From the NCBI RefSeq assembly GCF_036785885.1, contig NC_092330.1, positions 19,936,525 through 20,000,524 on the forward strand: a DNA stretch of 64,000 nt. Direction: 5' to 3'. The position numbers and the translations under genes were made by a program. The notes beneath the pieces are model-generated. The model saw only the letters and a list, made by a program, of their open reading frames with translations, made no database searches and was not told the origin of the DNA. This stretch comes from Coffea arabica (Eukaryota; Streptophyta; Magnoliopsida; Gentianales; Rubiaceae). The stretch's first letter is position 1. The number at the start of each line of letters is the position of its first letter. This document shows, in pieces, positions 47,111 to 59,667 of the stretch.

Positions 47111-47743
47111 GGGTGCGATCATACCAGCACTAATGCACCGGATCCCATCAGAACTTCGAAGTTAAGCGTGCTTGGGCGACAGTAGTACTAGGATGGGTGA
47201 CCCTAGGCCGGTCAACGGGTCGGGTCTACACCCGGATCCGGATCGGATCCCTGAAATTTTTGCGGGTATGGGTAGGGATTTAATTCCGTTATCCGGATCC
47301 GGATCCGTTTTTTCAAACAAAAAAACGGGTCGGATACGGAATATAGTATTCCGACCCGTATTAGACCCGGATCCGGATATAAATGATTTAATAATTTATA
47401 AAAAATATATATTATCAATATAATTTGATTAGGATGATGTATTTGAGTAAAATCAATTTGATTTATTTTCTTATTTGGTTTTTTCTTTGCATTAGCTAGA
47501 AATTAGTTTACAAATATATCTTTTTCTCTTTTTTGTTAGAAATTATAAATTTTGGCAAATTTGTTCGGGTAGACCCGACCCGGATCCGAGACTCGCCGGG
47601 TCCGGATCCGGAACACCGAATAAAAGACCCGTCGGGTAAACGGGTCGGCTCCGGGTCCGGGTCCGGAATAATGAATTCCGGCCCGGACCCGGCCCGTTGA
47701 CACCCCTAGGTGACCCCCTGGGAAATCCTCGTGTTGCACCCCT
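47111..47743 (+). pseudogene. 5S rRNA gene interrupted by hAT MITE (E1i)
   Basis: T46, C70 and A102. Spacer A. Confidence 0.92.
47204..47708 (+). mobile_element. hAT-like MITE, subtype E1i
   Basis: 505 bp; GGTGACCC at 47196-47203 and 47709-47716. Confidence 0.9.
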
Positions 47744-48153
47744 CCCTTTTTTGTTTCGAAATCCAAATTTTCCCTTCGTTCTTTATGCTGTAGTAATTTA
47801 GCTCCGTCGGAACGATTGCTTTATATTTTGCTTCTCATCGAAGCATGAAGGCGGATCTGAAGGCGCGAGACAAGTCAGGAACGGTACGGCTGGATCGAAG
47901 CCCGGATCGTCGGTCAAAGTTGTCGGCGCAAATGTATAAGCGCAAGCGTGAAGGATCAATTTCAGGATAATTGAGAGTTGTGCGACGAGGGAAAAAAAAG
48001 GTGCAAAGCAACAAGAAAAAAATATAAAAGTAAATAAATAAAAGGATGAGAGGAAATTCATGAATTGACGCTTAGAATGAATTCGGGTCCAGAAAAGCCA
48101 AACTGCTTCACAGGACGTGGCAGTTTAAAAGAATAAAGCGAAAGGAACATGGC

Positions 48154-48786
48154 GGGTGCGATCATACCAGCACTAATGCACCGGATCCCATCAGAACTTC
48201 GAAGTTAAGCGTGCTTGGGCGACAGTAGTACTAGGATGGGTGACCCTAGGCCGGTCAACGGGTCGGGTCTACACCCGGATCCGGATCGGATCCCTGAAAT
48301 TTTTGCGGGTATGGGTAGGGATTTAATTCCGTTATCCGGATCCGGATCCGTTTTTTCAAACAAAAAAACGGGTCGGATACGGAATATAGTATTCCGACCC
48401 GTATTAGACCCGGATTCGGATATAAATGATTTAATAATTTATAAAAAATATATATTATCAATATAATTTGATTAGGATGATGTATTTGAGTAAAATCAAT
48501 TTGATTTATTTTCTTATTTGGTTTTTTCTTTGCATTAGCTAGAAATTAGTTTACAAATATATCTTTTTCTCTTTTTTGTTAGAAATTATAAATTTTGGCA
48601 AATTTGTTCGGGTAGACCCGACCCGGATCCGAGACTCGCCGGGTCCGGATCCGGAACACCGAATAAAAGACCCGTCGGGTAAACGGGTCGGCTCCGGGTC
48701 CGGGTCCGGAATAATGAATTCCGGCCCGGACCCGGCCCGTTGACACCCCTAGGTGACCCCCTGGGAAATCCTCGTGTTGCACCCCT
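48154..48786 (+). pseudogene. 5S rRNA gene interrupted by hAT MITE (E1i)
   Basis: T46, C70 and A102. First member of the fourth higher-order block; spacer B. Confidence 0.92.
48247..48751 (+). mobile_element. hAT-like MITE, subtype E1i
   Basis: 505 bp; GGTGACCC at 48239-48246 and 48752-48759. Carries CCCGGATTCGG. Confidence 0.9.
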
Positions 48787-49198
48787 CCCTTTTTTGTTTC
48801 GAAATCCAAATTTTCCCTTCGTTCTTTATGCTGTAGTAATTTAGCTCCGTCGGAACGATTGCTTTATATTTTGCTTCTCATCGAAGCATGAAGGCGGATC
48901 TGAAGGCGCGAGACAAGTCAGGAACGGTACGGCTGGATCGAAGCCCGGATCGTCGGTCAAAGTTGTCGGCGCAAATGTATAAGCGCAAGCGTGAAGGATC
49001 AATTTCAGGATAATTGAGAGTTGCGCGACGAGGGAAAAAAAAATGGTGCAAATCAACAAGAAAAAAATGTAAAAGTAAATAAATAAAAGGATGAGGGGAA
49101 ATTCTTGAATTGACGCTTAAAATGAATTCGGGTCCAGAAAAGCCACACTGCTTCACAGGACGGGGCAGTTTAAAAGAATAAAGCGAAAGGAACATGGC

Positions 49199-49318
49199 GG
49201 GTGCGATCATACCAGCACTAATGCACCGGATCCCATCAGAACTCCGAAGTTAAGCGTGCTTGGGCGAGAGTAGTACTAGGATGGGTGACCCCCTGGGAAG
49301 TCCTCGTGTTGCACCCCT
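49199..49318 (+). rRNA. 5S ribosomal RNA, uninterrupted
   Basis: Consensus gene body with C at -1. Spacer A with GCTTGATATT. Confidence 0.96.
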
Positions 49319-49728
49319 CCCTTTTTTGTTTCGAAATCCAAATTTCCCCTTCGTTCTTTATGCTGTAGTAATTTAGCTCCGTCGGAACGATTGCTTGATA
49401 TTTTGCTTCTCATCGAAGCATGAAGGCGGATCTGAAGGCGCGAGACAAGTCAGGAACGGTACGGCTGGATCGAAGCCCGGATCGTCGGTCAAAGTTGTCG
49501 GCGCAAATGTATAAGCGCAAGCGTGAAGGATCAATTTCAGGATAATTGAGAGTTGTGCGACGAGGGAAAAAAAAGGTGCAAAGCAACAAGAAAAAAATAT
49601 AAAAGTAAATAAATAAAAGGATGAGAGGAAATTCATGAATTGACGCTTAGAATGAATTCGGGTCCAGAAAAGCCAAACTGCTTCACAGGACGTGGCAGTT
49701 TAAAAGAATAAAGCGAAAGGAACATGGC

Positions 49729-50361
49729 GGGTGCGATCATACCAGCACTAATGCACCGGATCCCATCAGAACTCCGAAGTTAAGCGTGCTTGGGCGACAG
49801 TAGTACTAGGATGGGTGACCCTAGGCCTGTCAACGGGTCGGGTCTAGACCCGGATCCGGATCGGATCGCTGAAATTTTTTCGGGTATGGGTAGGGATTTA
49901 ATTCCGTTATCCGGATCCGGATCCGTTTTTTCAAACAAAAAAACGGGTCGGATACGGAATATAGTATTCCGACCCGTATTAGACCCGGATCCGGATATAA
50001 ATGATTTAATAATTTATAAAAAATATATATTATCAATATAATTTGATTAGGATGATGTATTTGAGTAAAATCAATTTGATTTATTTTCTTATTTGGTTTT
50101 TTCTTTGCATTAGTTAGAAATTAGTTTACAAATATATTTTTTTCTCTTTTTTGTTAGAAATTATAAATTTTGGCAAATTTGTTCGGGTAGACCCGACCCG
50201 GATCCGAGACTCGCCGGGTCCGGATCCGGAACACAGAATAAAAGACCCGTCGGGTAAACGGGTCGGATCCGGGTCCGGGTCCGGAATAATGAATTCCGGC
50301 CCGGACCCGGCCCGTTGACACCCCTAGGTGACCCCCTGGGAAATCCTCGTGTTGCACCCCT
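49729..50361 (+). pseudogene. 5S rRNA gene interrupted by hAT MITE (E2)
   Basis: C46, C70 and A102. Spacer B with ATAAGTGCAAG and T at the next -1. Confidence 0.92.
49822..50326 (+). mobile_element. hAT-like MITE, subtype E2
   Basis: 505 bp; GGTGACCC at 49814-49821 and 50327-50334. Confidence 0.9.
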
Positions 50362-50773
50362 CCCTTTTTTGTTTCGAAATCCAAATTTCCCCTTCGTTCT
50401 TTATGCTGTAGTAATTTAGCTCCGTCGGAACGATTGCTTTATATTTTGCTTCTCATCGAAGCATGAAGGCGGATCTGAAGGCGCGAGACAAGTCAGGAAC
50501 GGTACGGCTGGATCGAAGCCCGGATCGTCGGTCAAAGTTGTCGGCGCAAATGTATAAGTGCAAGCGTGAAGGATCAATTTCAGGATAATTGAGAGTTGCG
50601 CGACGAGGGAAAAAAAAATGGTGCAAATCAACAAGAAAAAAATGTAAAAGTAAATAAATAAAAGGATGAGGGGAAATTCTTGAATTGACGCTTAAAATGA
50701 ATTCGGGTCCAGAAAAGCCACACTGCTTCACAGGACGGGGCAGTTTAAAAGAATAAAGCGAAAGGAACATGGT

Positions 50774-50893
50774 GGGTGCGATCATACCAGCACTAATGCA
50801 CCGGATCCCATCAGAACTCCGAAGTTAAGCGTGCTTGGGCGAGAGTAGTACTAGGATGGGTGACCCCCTGGGAAGTCCTCGTGTTGCACCCCT
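50774..50893 (+). rRNA. 5S ribosomal RNA, uninterrupted
   Basis: Consensus gene body; base -1 is T. Spacer A with TTCTTATCG. Confidence 0.96.
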
Positions 50894-51303
50894 CCCTTTT
50901 TTGTTTCGAAATCCAAATTTCCCCTTCGTTCTTTATGCTGTAGTAATTTAGCTCCGTCGGAACGATTGCTTTATATTTTGCTTCTTATCGAAGCATGAAG
51001 GCGGATCTGAAGGCGCGAGACAAGTCAGGAACGGTACGGCTGGATCGAAGCCCGGATCGTCGGTCAAAGTTGTCGGCGCAAATGTATAAGCGCAAGCGTG
51101 AAGGATCAATTTCAGGATAATTGAGAGTTGTGCGACGAGGGAAAAAAAAGGTGCAAAGCAACAAGAAAAAAATATAAAAGTAAATAAATAAAAGGATGAG
51201 AGGAAATTCATGAATTGACGCTTAGAATGAATTCGGGTCCAGAAAAGCCAAACTGCTTCACAGGACGTGGCAGTTTAAAAGAATAAAGCGAAAGGAACAT
51301 GGC

Positions 51304-51936
51304 GGGTGCGATCATACCAGCACTAATGCACCGGATCCCATCAGAACTTCGAAGTTAAGCGTGCTTGGGCGACAGTAGTACTAGGATGGGTGACCCTAGG
51401 CCGGTCAACGGGTCGGGTCTACACCTGGATCCGGATCGGATCCCTGAAATTTTTGCTGGTATGGGTAGGGATTTAATTCCGTTATCCGGATCCGGATCCG
51501 TTTTTTCAAACAAAAAAACGGGTCGGATACGGAATATAGTATTCCGACCCGTACTAGACCCGGATCCGGATATAAATGATTTAATAATTTATAAAAAATA
51601 TATATTATCAATATAATTTGATTAGGATGATGTATTTGAGTAAAATCAATTTGATTTATTTTCTTATTTGGTTTTTTCTTTGCTTTAGCTAGAAATTAGT
51701 TTACAAATATATCTTTTTCTCTTTTTTGTTAGAAATTATAAATTTTGGCAAATTTGTTCGGGTAGACCCGACCCGGATCCGAGACTCGCCGGGTCCGGAT
51801 CCGGAACACCGAATAAAAGACCCGTCGGGTAAACGGGTCGGATCCGGGTCCGGGTCCGGAATAAAGAATTCCGGCCCGGATCCGGCCCGTTGACACCCCT
51901 AGGTGACCCCCTGGGAAATCCTCGTGTTGCACCCCT
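51304..51936 (+). pseudogene. 5S rRNA gene interrupted by hAT MITE (E1v)
   Basis: T46, C70 and A102. Fourth copy of haplotype P; spacer A. Confidence 0.92.
51397..51901 (+). mobile_element. hAT-like MITE, subtype E1v
   Basis: 505 bp; GGTGACCC at 51389-51396 and 51902-51909. Private CTACACCTGG. Confidence 0.9.
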
Positions 51937-52346
51937 CCCTTTTTTGTTTCGAAATCCAAATTTTCCCTTCGTTCTTTATGCTGTAGTAATTTAGCTCCGT
52001 CGGAACGATTGCTTTATATTTTGCTTCTCATCGAAGCATGAAGGCGGATCTGAAGGCGCGAGACAAGTCAGGAACGGTACGGCTGAATCGAAGCCCGGAT
52101 CGTCGGTCAATGTTGTCGGCGCAAATGCATAAGCGCAAGCGTGAAGGATCAATTTCAGGATAATTGAGAGTTGTGCGACGAGGGAAAAAAAAGGTGCAAA
52201 GCAACAAGAAAAAAATATAAAAGTAAATAAATAAAAGGATGAGAGGAAATTCATGAATTGACGCTTAGAATGAATTCGGGTCCAGAAAAGCCAAACTGCT
52301 TCACAGGACGTGGCGGTTTAAAAGAATAAAGCGAAAGGAACATGGC

Positions 52347-52979
52347 GGGTGCGATCATACCAGCACTAATGCACCGGATCCCATCAGAACTTCGAAGTTA
52401 AGCGTGCTTGGGCGACAGTAGTACTAGGATGGGTGACCCTAGGCCGGTCAACGGGTCGGGTCTACACCCGGATCCGGATCGGATCCCTGAAATTTTTGCG
52501 GGTATGGGTAGGGATTTAATTCCGTTATCCGGATCCGGATCCGTTTTTTCAAACAAAAAAACGGGTCGGATACGGAATATAGTATTCCGACCCGTATTAG
52601 ACCCGGATCCGGATATAAATGATTTAATAATTTATAAAAAATATATATTATCAATATAATTTGATTAGGATGATGTATTTGAGTAAAATCAATTTGATTT
52701 ATTTTCTTATTTGGTTTTTTCTTTGCATTAGCTAGAAATTTGTTTACAAATATATCTTTTTCTCTTTTTTGTTAGAAATTATAAATTTCGGCAAATTTGT
52801 TCGGGTAGACCCGACCCGGATCCGAGACTCGCCGGGTCCGGATCCGGAACACCGAATAAAAGACCCGTCGGGTAAACGGGTCGGCTACGGGTCCGGGTCC
52901 GGAATAATGAATTCCGGCCCGGACCCGGCCCGTTGACACCCCTAGGTGACCCCCTGGGAAATCCTCGTGTTGCACCCCT
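52347..52979 (+). pseudogene. 5S rRNA gene interrupted by hAT MITE (E1i)
   Basis: T46, C70 and A102. Haplotype Q. The base before the terminator is A (CCATTTTTTG). Spacer B is 409 bp: the short-A form plus a further two-base loss (CAAGTGGAACGG). Confidence 0.92.
52440..52944 (+). mobile_element. hAT-like MITE, subtype E1i
   Basis: 505 bp; GGTGACCC at 52432-52439 and 52945-52952. Private GGCTACGGG. Confidence 0.9.
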
Positions 52980-53388
52980 CCATTTTTTGTTTCGAAATCC
53001 AAATTTTCCCTTCGTTCTTTATGCTGTAGTAATTTAGCTCCGTCGGAACGATTGCTTTATATTTTGCTTCTCATCGAAGCATGAAGGCGGATCTGAAGGC
53101 GCGAGACAAGTGGAACGGTACGGCTGGATCGAAGCCCGGATCGTCGGTCAAAGTTGTCGGCGCAAATGTATACGCGCAAGCGTGAAGGATCAATTTCAGG
53201 ATAATTGAGAGTTGCGCGACGAGGGAAAAAAAATGGTGCAAATCAACAAGAAAAAAATGTAAAAGTAAATAAATAAAAGGATGAGGGGAAATTCTTGAAT
53301 TGACGCTTAAAATGAATTCGGGTCCAGAAAAGCCACACTGCTTCACGGGACGGGGCAGTTTAAAAGAATAAAGCGAAAGGAACATGGC

Positions 53389-53508
53389 GGGTGCGATCAT
53401 ACCAGCACTAATGCACCGGATCCCATCAGAACTCCGAAGTTAAGCGTGCTTGGGCGAGAGTAGTACTAGGATGGGTGACCCCCTGGGAAGTCCTCGTGTT
53501 GCACCCCT
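53389..53508 (+). rRNA. 5S ribosomal RNA, uninterrupted
   Basis: Consensus gene body with C at -1. Spacer A with TTCTTATCG and private GACAAGACAGG. Confidence 0.96.
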
Positions 53509-53918
53509 CCCTTTTTTGTTTCGAAATCCAAATTTCCCCTTCGTTCTTTATGCTGTAGTAATTTAGCTCCGTCGGAACGATTGCTTTATATTTTGCTTCT
53601 TATCGAAGCATGAAGGCGGATCTGAAGGCGCGAGACAAGACAGGAACGGTACGGCTGGATCGAAGCCCGGATCGTCGGTCAAAGTTGTCGGCGCAAATGT
53701 ATAAGCGCAAGCGTGAAGGATCAATTTCAGGATAATTGAGAGTTGTGCGACGAGGGAAAAAAAAGGTGCAAAGCAACAAGAAAAAAATATAAAAGTAAAT
53801 AAATAAAAGGATGAGAGGAAATTCATGAATTGACGCTTAGAATGAATTCGGGTCCAGAAAAGCCAAACTGCTTCACAGGACGTGGCAGTTTAAAAGAATA
53901 AAGCGAAAGGAACATGGC

Positions 53919-54551
53919 GGGTGCGATCATACCAGCACTAATGCACCGGATCCCATCAGAACTCCGAAGTTAAGCGTGCTTGGGCGACAGTAGTACTAGG
54001 ATGGGTGACCCTAGGCCTGTCAACGGGTCGGGTCTAGACACGGATCCGGATCGGATCGCTGAAATTTTTTCGGGTATGGGTAGGGATTTAATTCCGTTAT
54101 CCGGATCCGGATCGGTTTTTTCAAACAAAAAAATGGGTCGGATACGGAATATAGTATTCCGACCCGTATTAGACCCGGATCCGGATATAAATGATTTAAT
54201 AATTTATAAAAAATATATATTATCAATATAATTTGATTAGGATGATGTATTTGAGTAAAATCAATTTGATTTATTTTCTTATTTGGTTTTTTCTTTGCAT
54301 TAGTTAGAAATTAGTTTACAAATATATTTTTTTCTCTTTTTTGTTAGAAATTATAAATTTTGGCAAATTTGTTCGGGTAGACCCGACCCGGATCCGAGAC
54401 TCGCCGGGTCCGGATCCGGAACACAGAATAAAAGACCCGTCGGGTAAACGGGTCGGATCCGGGTCCGGGTCCGGAATAATGAATTCCGGCACGGACCCGG
54501 CCCGTTGACACCCCTAGGTGACCCCCTGGGAAATCCTCGTGTTGCACCCCT
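53919..54551 (+). pseudogene. 5S rRNA gene interrupted by hAT MITE (E2t)
   Basis: C46, C70 and A102. Unlike other E2t loci it is followed by spacer A (ATGCATAAGC), pointing to exchange in the spacer. Confidence 0.92.
54012..54516 (+). mobile_element. hAT-like MITE, subtype E2t
   Basis: 505 bp; GGTGACCC at 54004-54011 and 54517-54524. Private GGATCGGTTTTTT and GGCACGGACC. Confidence 0.9.
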
Positions 54552-54961
54552 CCCTTTTTTGTTTCGAAATCCAAATTTCCCCTTCGTTCTTTATGCTGTA
54601 GTAATTTAGCTCCGTCGGAACGATTGCTTTATATTTTGCTTCTCATCGAAGCATGAAGGCGGATCTGAAGGCGCGAGACAAGTCAGGAACGGTACGGCTG
54701 GATCGAAGCCCGGATCGTCGGTCAAAGTTGTCGGCGCAAATGCATAAGCGCAAGCGTGAAGGATCAATTTCAGGATAATTGAGAGTTGTGCGACGAGGGA
54801 AAAAAAAGGTGCAAAGCAACAAGAAAAAAATATAAAAGTAAATAAATAAAAGGATGAGAGGAAATTCATGAATTGACGCTTAGAATGAATTCGGGTCCAG
54901 AAAAGCCAAACTGCTTCACAGGACGTGGCAGTTTAAAAGAATAAAGCGAAAGGAACATGGC

Positions 54962-55594
54962 GGGTGCGATCATACCAGCACTAATGCACCGGATCCCATC
55001 AGAACTTCGAAGTTAAGCGTGCTTGGGCGACAGTAGTACTAGGATGGGTGACCCTAGGCCGGTCAACGGGTCGGGTCTACACCCGGATCCGGATCGGATC
55101 CCTGAAATTTTTGCGGGTATGGGTAGGGATTTAATTCCGTTATCCGGATCCGGATCCGTTTTTTCAAACAAAAAAACGGGTCGGATACGGAATATAGTAT
55201 TCCGACCCGTATTAGACCCGGATTCGGATATAAATGATTTAATAATTTATAAAAAATATATATTATCAATATAATTTGATTAGGATGATGTATTTGAGTA
55301 AAATCAATTTGATTTATTTTCTTATTTGGTTTTTTCTTTGCATTAGCTAGAAATTAGTTTACAAATATATCTTTTTCTCTTTTTTGTTAGAAATTATAAA
55401 TTTTGGCAAATTTGTTCGGGTAGACCCGAGCCGGATCCGAGACTCGCCGGGTCCGGATCCGGAACACCGAATAAAAGACCCGTCGGGTAAACGGGTCGGC
55501 TCCGGGTCCGGGTCCGGAATAATGAATTCCGGCCCGGACCCGGCCCGTTGACACCCCTAGGTGACCCCCTGGGAAATCCTCGTGTTGAACCCCT
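54962..55594 (+). pseudogene. 5S rRNA gene interrupted by hAT MITE (E1i)
   Basis: T46, C70 and A102, plus C to A at 55588 (GTTGAACCCC; gene position 114), which would also break a helix I pair. Spacer B. Confidence 0.92.
55055..55559 (+). mobile_element. hAT-like MITE, subtype E1i
   Basis: 505 bp; GGTGACCC at 55047-55054 and 55560-55567. Carries CCCGGATTCGG; private GACCCGAGCCGG. Confidence 0.9.
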
Positions 55595-56006
55595 CCCTTT
55601 TTTGTTTCGAAATCCAAATTTTCCCTTCGTTCTTTATGCTGTAGTAATTTAGCTCCGTCGGAACGATTGCTTTATATTTTGCTTCTCATCGAAGCATGAA
55701 GGCGGATCTGAAGGCGCGAGACAAGTCAGGAACGGTACGGCTGGATCGAAGCCCGGATCGTCGGTCAAAGTTGTCGGCGCAAATGTATAAGCGCAAGCGT
55801 GAAGGATCAATTTCAGGATAATTGAGAATTGCGCGACGAGGGAAAAAAAAATGGTGCAAATCAACAAGAAAAAAATGTAAAAGTAAATAAATAAAAGGAT
55901 GAGGGGAAATTCTTGAATTGACGCTTAAAATGAATTCGGGTCCAGAAAAGCCACACTGCTTCACAGGACGGGGCAGTTTAAAAGAATAAAGCGAAAGGAA
56001 CATGGC

Positions 56007-56126
56007 GGGTGCGATCATACCAGCACTAATGCACCGGATCCCATCAGAACTCCGAAGTTAAGCGTGCTTGGGCGAGAGTAGTACTAGGATGGGTGACCCC
56101 CTGGGAAGTCCTCGTGTTGCACCCCT
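56007..56126 (+). rRNA. 5S ribosomal RNA, uninterrupted
   Basis: Consensus gene body with C at -1. Spacer A with GCTTGATATT and private ATAAGCGGAAG, both shared with the next two units. Confidence 0.96.
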
Positions 56127-56536
56127 CCCTTTTTTGTTTCGAAATCCAAATTTCCCCTTCGTTCTTTATGCTGTAGTAATTTAGCTCCGTCGGAACGATT
56201 GCTTGATATTTTGCTTCTCATCGAAGCATGAAGGCGGATCTGAAGGCGCGAGACAAGTCAGGAACGGTACGGCTGGATCGAAGCCCGGATCGTCGGTCAA
56301 AGTTGTCGGCGCAAATGTATAAGCGGAAGCGTGAAGGATCAATTTCAGGATAATTGAGAGTTGTGCGACGAGGGAAAAAAAAGGTGCAAAGCAACAAGAA
56401 AAAAATATAAAAGTAAATAAATAAAAGGATGAGAGGAAATTCATGAATTGACGCTTAGAATGAATTCGGGTCCAGAAAAGCCAAACTGCTTCACAGGACG
56501 TGGCAGTTTAAAAGAATAAAGCGAAAGGAACATGGC

Positions 56537-57169
56537 GGGTGCGATCATACCAGCACTAATGCACCGGATCCCATCAGAACTCCGAAGTTAAGCGTGCTTG
56601 GGCGACAGTAGTACTAGGATGGGTGACCCTAGGCCTGTCAACGGGTCGGGTCTAGACCCGGATCCGGATCGGATCGCTGAAATTTTTTCGGGTATGGGTA
56701 GGGATTTAATTCCGTTATCCGGATCCGGATCCGTTTTTTCAAACAAAAAAACGGGTCGGATACGGAATATAGTATTCCGACCCGTATTAGACCCGGATCC
56801 GGATATAAATGATTTAATAATTTATAAAAAATATATATTATCAATATAATTTGATTAGGATGATGTATTTGAGTAAAATCAATTTGATTTATTTTCTTAT
56901 TTGGTTTTTTCTTTGCATTAGTTAGAAATTAGTTTACAAATATATTTTTTTCTCTTTTTTGTTAGAAATTATAAATTTTGGCAAATTTGTTCGGGTAGAC
57001 CCGACCCGGATCCGAGACTCGCCGGGTCCGGATCCGGAACACCGAATAAAAGACCCGTCGGGTAAACGGGTCGGATCCGGGTCCGGGTCCGGAATAATGA
57101 ATTCCGGCCCGGACCCGGCCCGTTGACACCCCTAGGTGACCCCCTGGGAAGTCCTCGTGTTGCACCCCT
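56537..57169 (+). pseudogene. 5S rRNA gene interrupted by hAT MITE (E2), intact-type 3' half
   Basis: C46 and C70, but the 3' part keeps G102 (GGGAAGTCC) like a working gene. Its spacer A has the same private markers as the uninterrupted gene at 56007, so the unit joins an interrupted 5' side to that gene's 3' side and spacer. Confidence 0.93.
56630..57134 (+). mobile_element. hAT-like MITE, subtype E2
   Basis: 505 bp; GGTGACCC at 56622-56629 and 57135-57142. Confidence 0.9.
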
Positions 57170-57579
57170 CCCTTTTTTGTTTCGAAATCCAAATTTCCCC
57201 TTCGTTCTTTATGCTGTAGTAATTTAGCTCCGTCGGAACGATTGCTTGATATTTTGCTTCTCATCGAAGCATGAAGGCGGATCTGAAGGCGCGAGACAAG
57301 TCAGGAACGGTACGGCTGGATCGAAGCCCGGATCGTCGGTCAAAGTTGTCGGCGCAAATGTATAAGCGGAAGCGTGAAGGATCAATTTCAGGATAATTGA
57401 GAGTTGTGCGACGAGGGAAAAAAAAGGTGCAAAGCAACAAGAAAAAAATATAAAAGTAAATAAATAAAAGGATGAGAGGAAATTCATGAATTGACGCTTA
57501 GAATGAATTCGGGTCCAGAAAAGCCAAACTGCTTCACAGGACGTGGCAGTTTAAAAGAATAAAGCGAAAGGAACATGGC

Positions 57580-58212
57580 GGGTGCGATCATACCAGCACT
57601 AATGCACCGGATCCCATCAGAACTCCGAAGTTAAGCGTGCTTGGGCGACAGTAGTACTAGGATGGGTGACCCTAGGCCTGTCAACGGGTCGGGTCTAGAC
57701 CCGGATCCGGATCGGATCGCTGAAATTTTTTCGGGTATGGGTAGGGATTTAATTCCGTTATCCGGATCCGGATCCGTTTTTTCAAACAAAAAAACGGGTC
57801 GGATACGGAATATAGTATTCCGACCCGTATTAGACCCGGATCCGGATATAAATGATTTAATAATTTATAAAAAATATATAATATCAATATAATTTGATTA
57901 GGATGATGTATTTGAGTAAAATCAATTTGATTTATTTTCTTATTTGGTTTTTTCTTTGCATTAGTTAGAAATTAGTTTACAAATATATTTTTTTCTCTTT
58001 TTTGTTAGAAATTATAAATTTTGGCAAATTTGTTCGGGTAGACCCGACCCGGATCCGAGACTCGCCGGGTCCGGATCCGGAACACCGAATAAAAGACCCG
58101 TCGGGTAAACGGGTCGGATCCGGGTCCGGGTCCGGAATAATGAATTCCGGCCCGGACCCGGCCCGTTGACACCCCTAGGTGACCCCCTGGGAAGTCCTCG
58201 TGTTGCACCCCT
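57580..58212 (+). pseudogene. 5S rRNA gene interrupted by hAT MITE (E2), intact-type 3' half
   Basis: A near-perfect tandem duplicate of the unit at 56537 (C46, C70, G102, same spacer). One visible difference lies in the element core (ATATAATATC). Confidence 0.93.
57673..58177 (+). mobile_element. hAT-like MITE, subtype E2
   Basis: 505 bp; GGTGACCC at 57665-57672 and 58178-58185. Confidence 0.9.
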
Positions 58213-58622
58213 CCCTTTTTTGTTTCGAAATCCAAATTTCCCCTTCGTTCTTTATGCTGTAGTAATTTAGCTCCGTCGGAACGATTGCTTGATATTTTGC
58301 TTCTCATCGAAGCATGAAGGCGGATCTGAAGGCGCGAGACAAGTCAGGAACGGTACGGCTGGATCGAAGCCCGGATCGTCGGTCAAAGTTGTCGGCGCAA
58401 ATGTATAAGCGGAAGCGTGAAGGATCAATTTCAGGATAATTGAGAGTTGTGCGACGAGGGAAAAAAAAGGTGCAAAGCAACAAGAAAAAAATATAAAAGT
58501 AAATAAATAAAAGGATGAGAGGAAATTCATGAATTGACGCTTAGAATGAATTCGGGTCCAGAAAAGCCAAACTGCTTCACAGGACGTGGCAGTTTAAAAG
58601 AATAAAGCGAAAGGAACATGGC

Positions 58623-59255
58623 GGGTGCGATCATACCAGCACTAATGCACCGGATCCCATCAGAACTCCGAAGTTAAGCGTGCTTGGGCGACAGTAGTAC
58701 TAGGATGGGTGACCCTAGGCCTGTCAACGGGTCGGGTCTAGACCCGGATCCGGATCGGATCGCTGAAATTTTTTCGGGTATGGGTAGGGATTTAATTCCG
58801 TTATCCGGATCCGGATCCGTTTTTTCAAACAAAAAAACGGGTCGGATACGGAATATAGTATTCCGACCCGTATTAGACCCGGATCCGGATACAAATGATT
58901 TAATAATTTATAAAAAATATATATTATCAATATAATTTGATTAGGATGATGTATTTGAGTAAAATCAATTTGATTTATTTTCTTATTTGGTTTTTTCTTT
59001 GCATTAGTTAGAAATTAGTTTACAAATATATTTTTTTCTCTTTTTTGTTAGAAATTATAAATTTTGGCAAATTTGTTCGGGTAGACCCGACCCGGATCCG
59101 AGACTCGCCGGGTCCGGATCCGGAACACCGAATAAAAGACCCGTCGGGTAAACGGGTCGGATCCGGGTCCGGGTCCGGAATAATGAATTCCGGCCCGGAC
59201 CCGGCCCGTTGACACCCCTAGGTGACCCCCTGGGAAATCCTCGTGTTGCACCCCT
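58623..59255 (+). pseudogene. 5S rRNA gene interrupted by hAT MITE (E2)
   Basis: C46, C70 and A102. Spacer B with private CGAAACCCGG and TTTCAGAATAATTG, both seen again after 62286. Confidence 0.92.
58716..59220 (+). mobile_element. hAT-like MITE, subtype E2
   Basis: 505 bp; GGTGACCC at 58708-58715 and 59221-59228. Private GGATACAAATG. Confidence 0.9.
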
Positions 59256-59667
59256 CCCTTTTTTGTTTCGAAATCCAAATTTCCCCTTCGTTCTTTATGC
59301 TGTAGTAATTTAGCTCCGTCGGAACGATTGCTTTATATTTTGCTTCTCATCGAAGCATGAAGGCGGATCTGAAGGCGCGAGACAAGTCAGGAACGGTACG
59401 GCTGGATCGAAACCCGGATCGTCGGTCAAAGTTGTCGGCGCAAATGTATAAGTGCAAGCGTGAAGGATCAATTTCAGAATAATTGAGAGTTGCGCGACGA
59501 GGGAAAAAAAAATGGTGCAAATCAACAAGAAAAAAATGTAAAAGTAAATAAATAAAAGGATGAGGGGAAATTCTTGAATTGACGCTTAAAATGAATTCGT
59601 GTCCAGAAAAGCCACACTGCTTCACAGGACGGGGCAGTTTAAAAGAATAAAGCGAAAGGAACATGGC

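Larger units (their letters stand above)
48154..51303 (+). repeat. Higher-order repeat block, copy 4 (3150 bp)
   Basis: Same order, markers and length as at 3139-6288, and also followed by a haplotype P unit. Confidence 0.8.
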
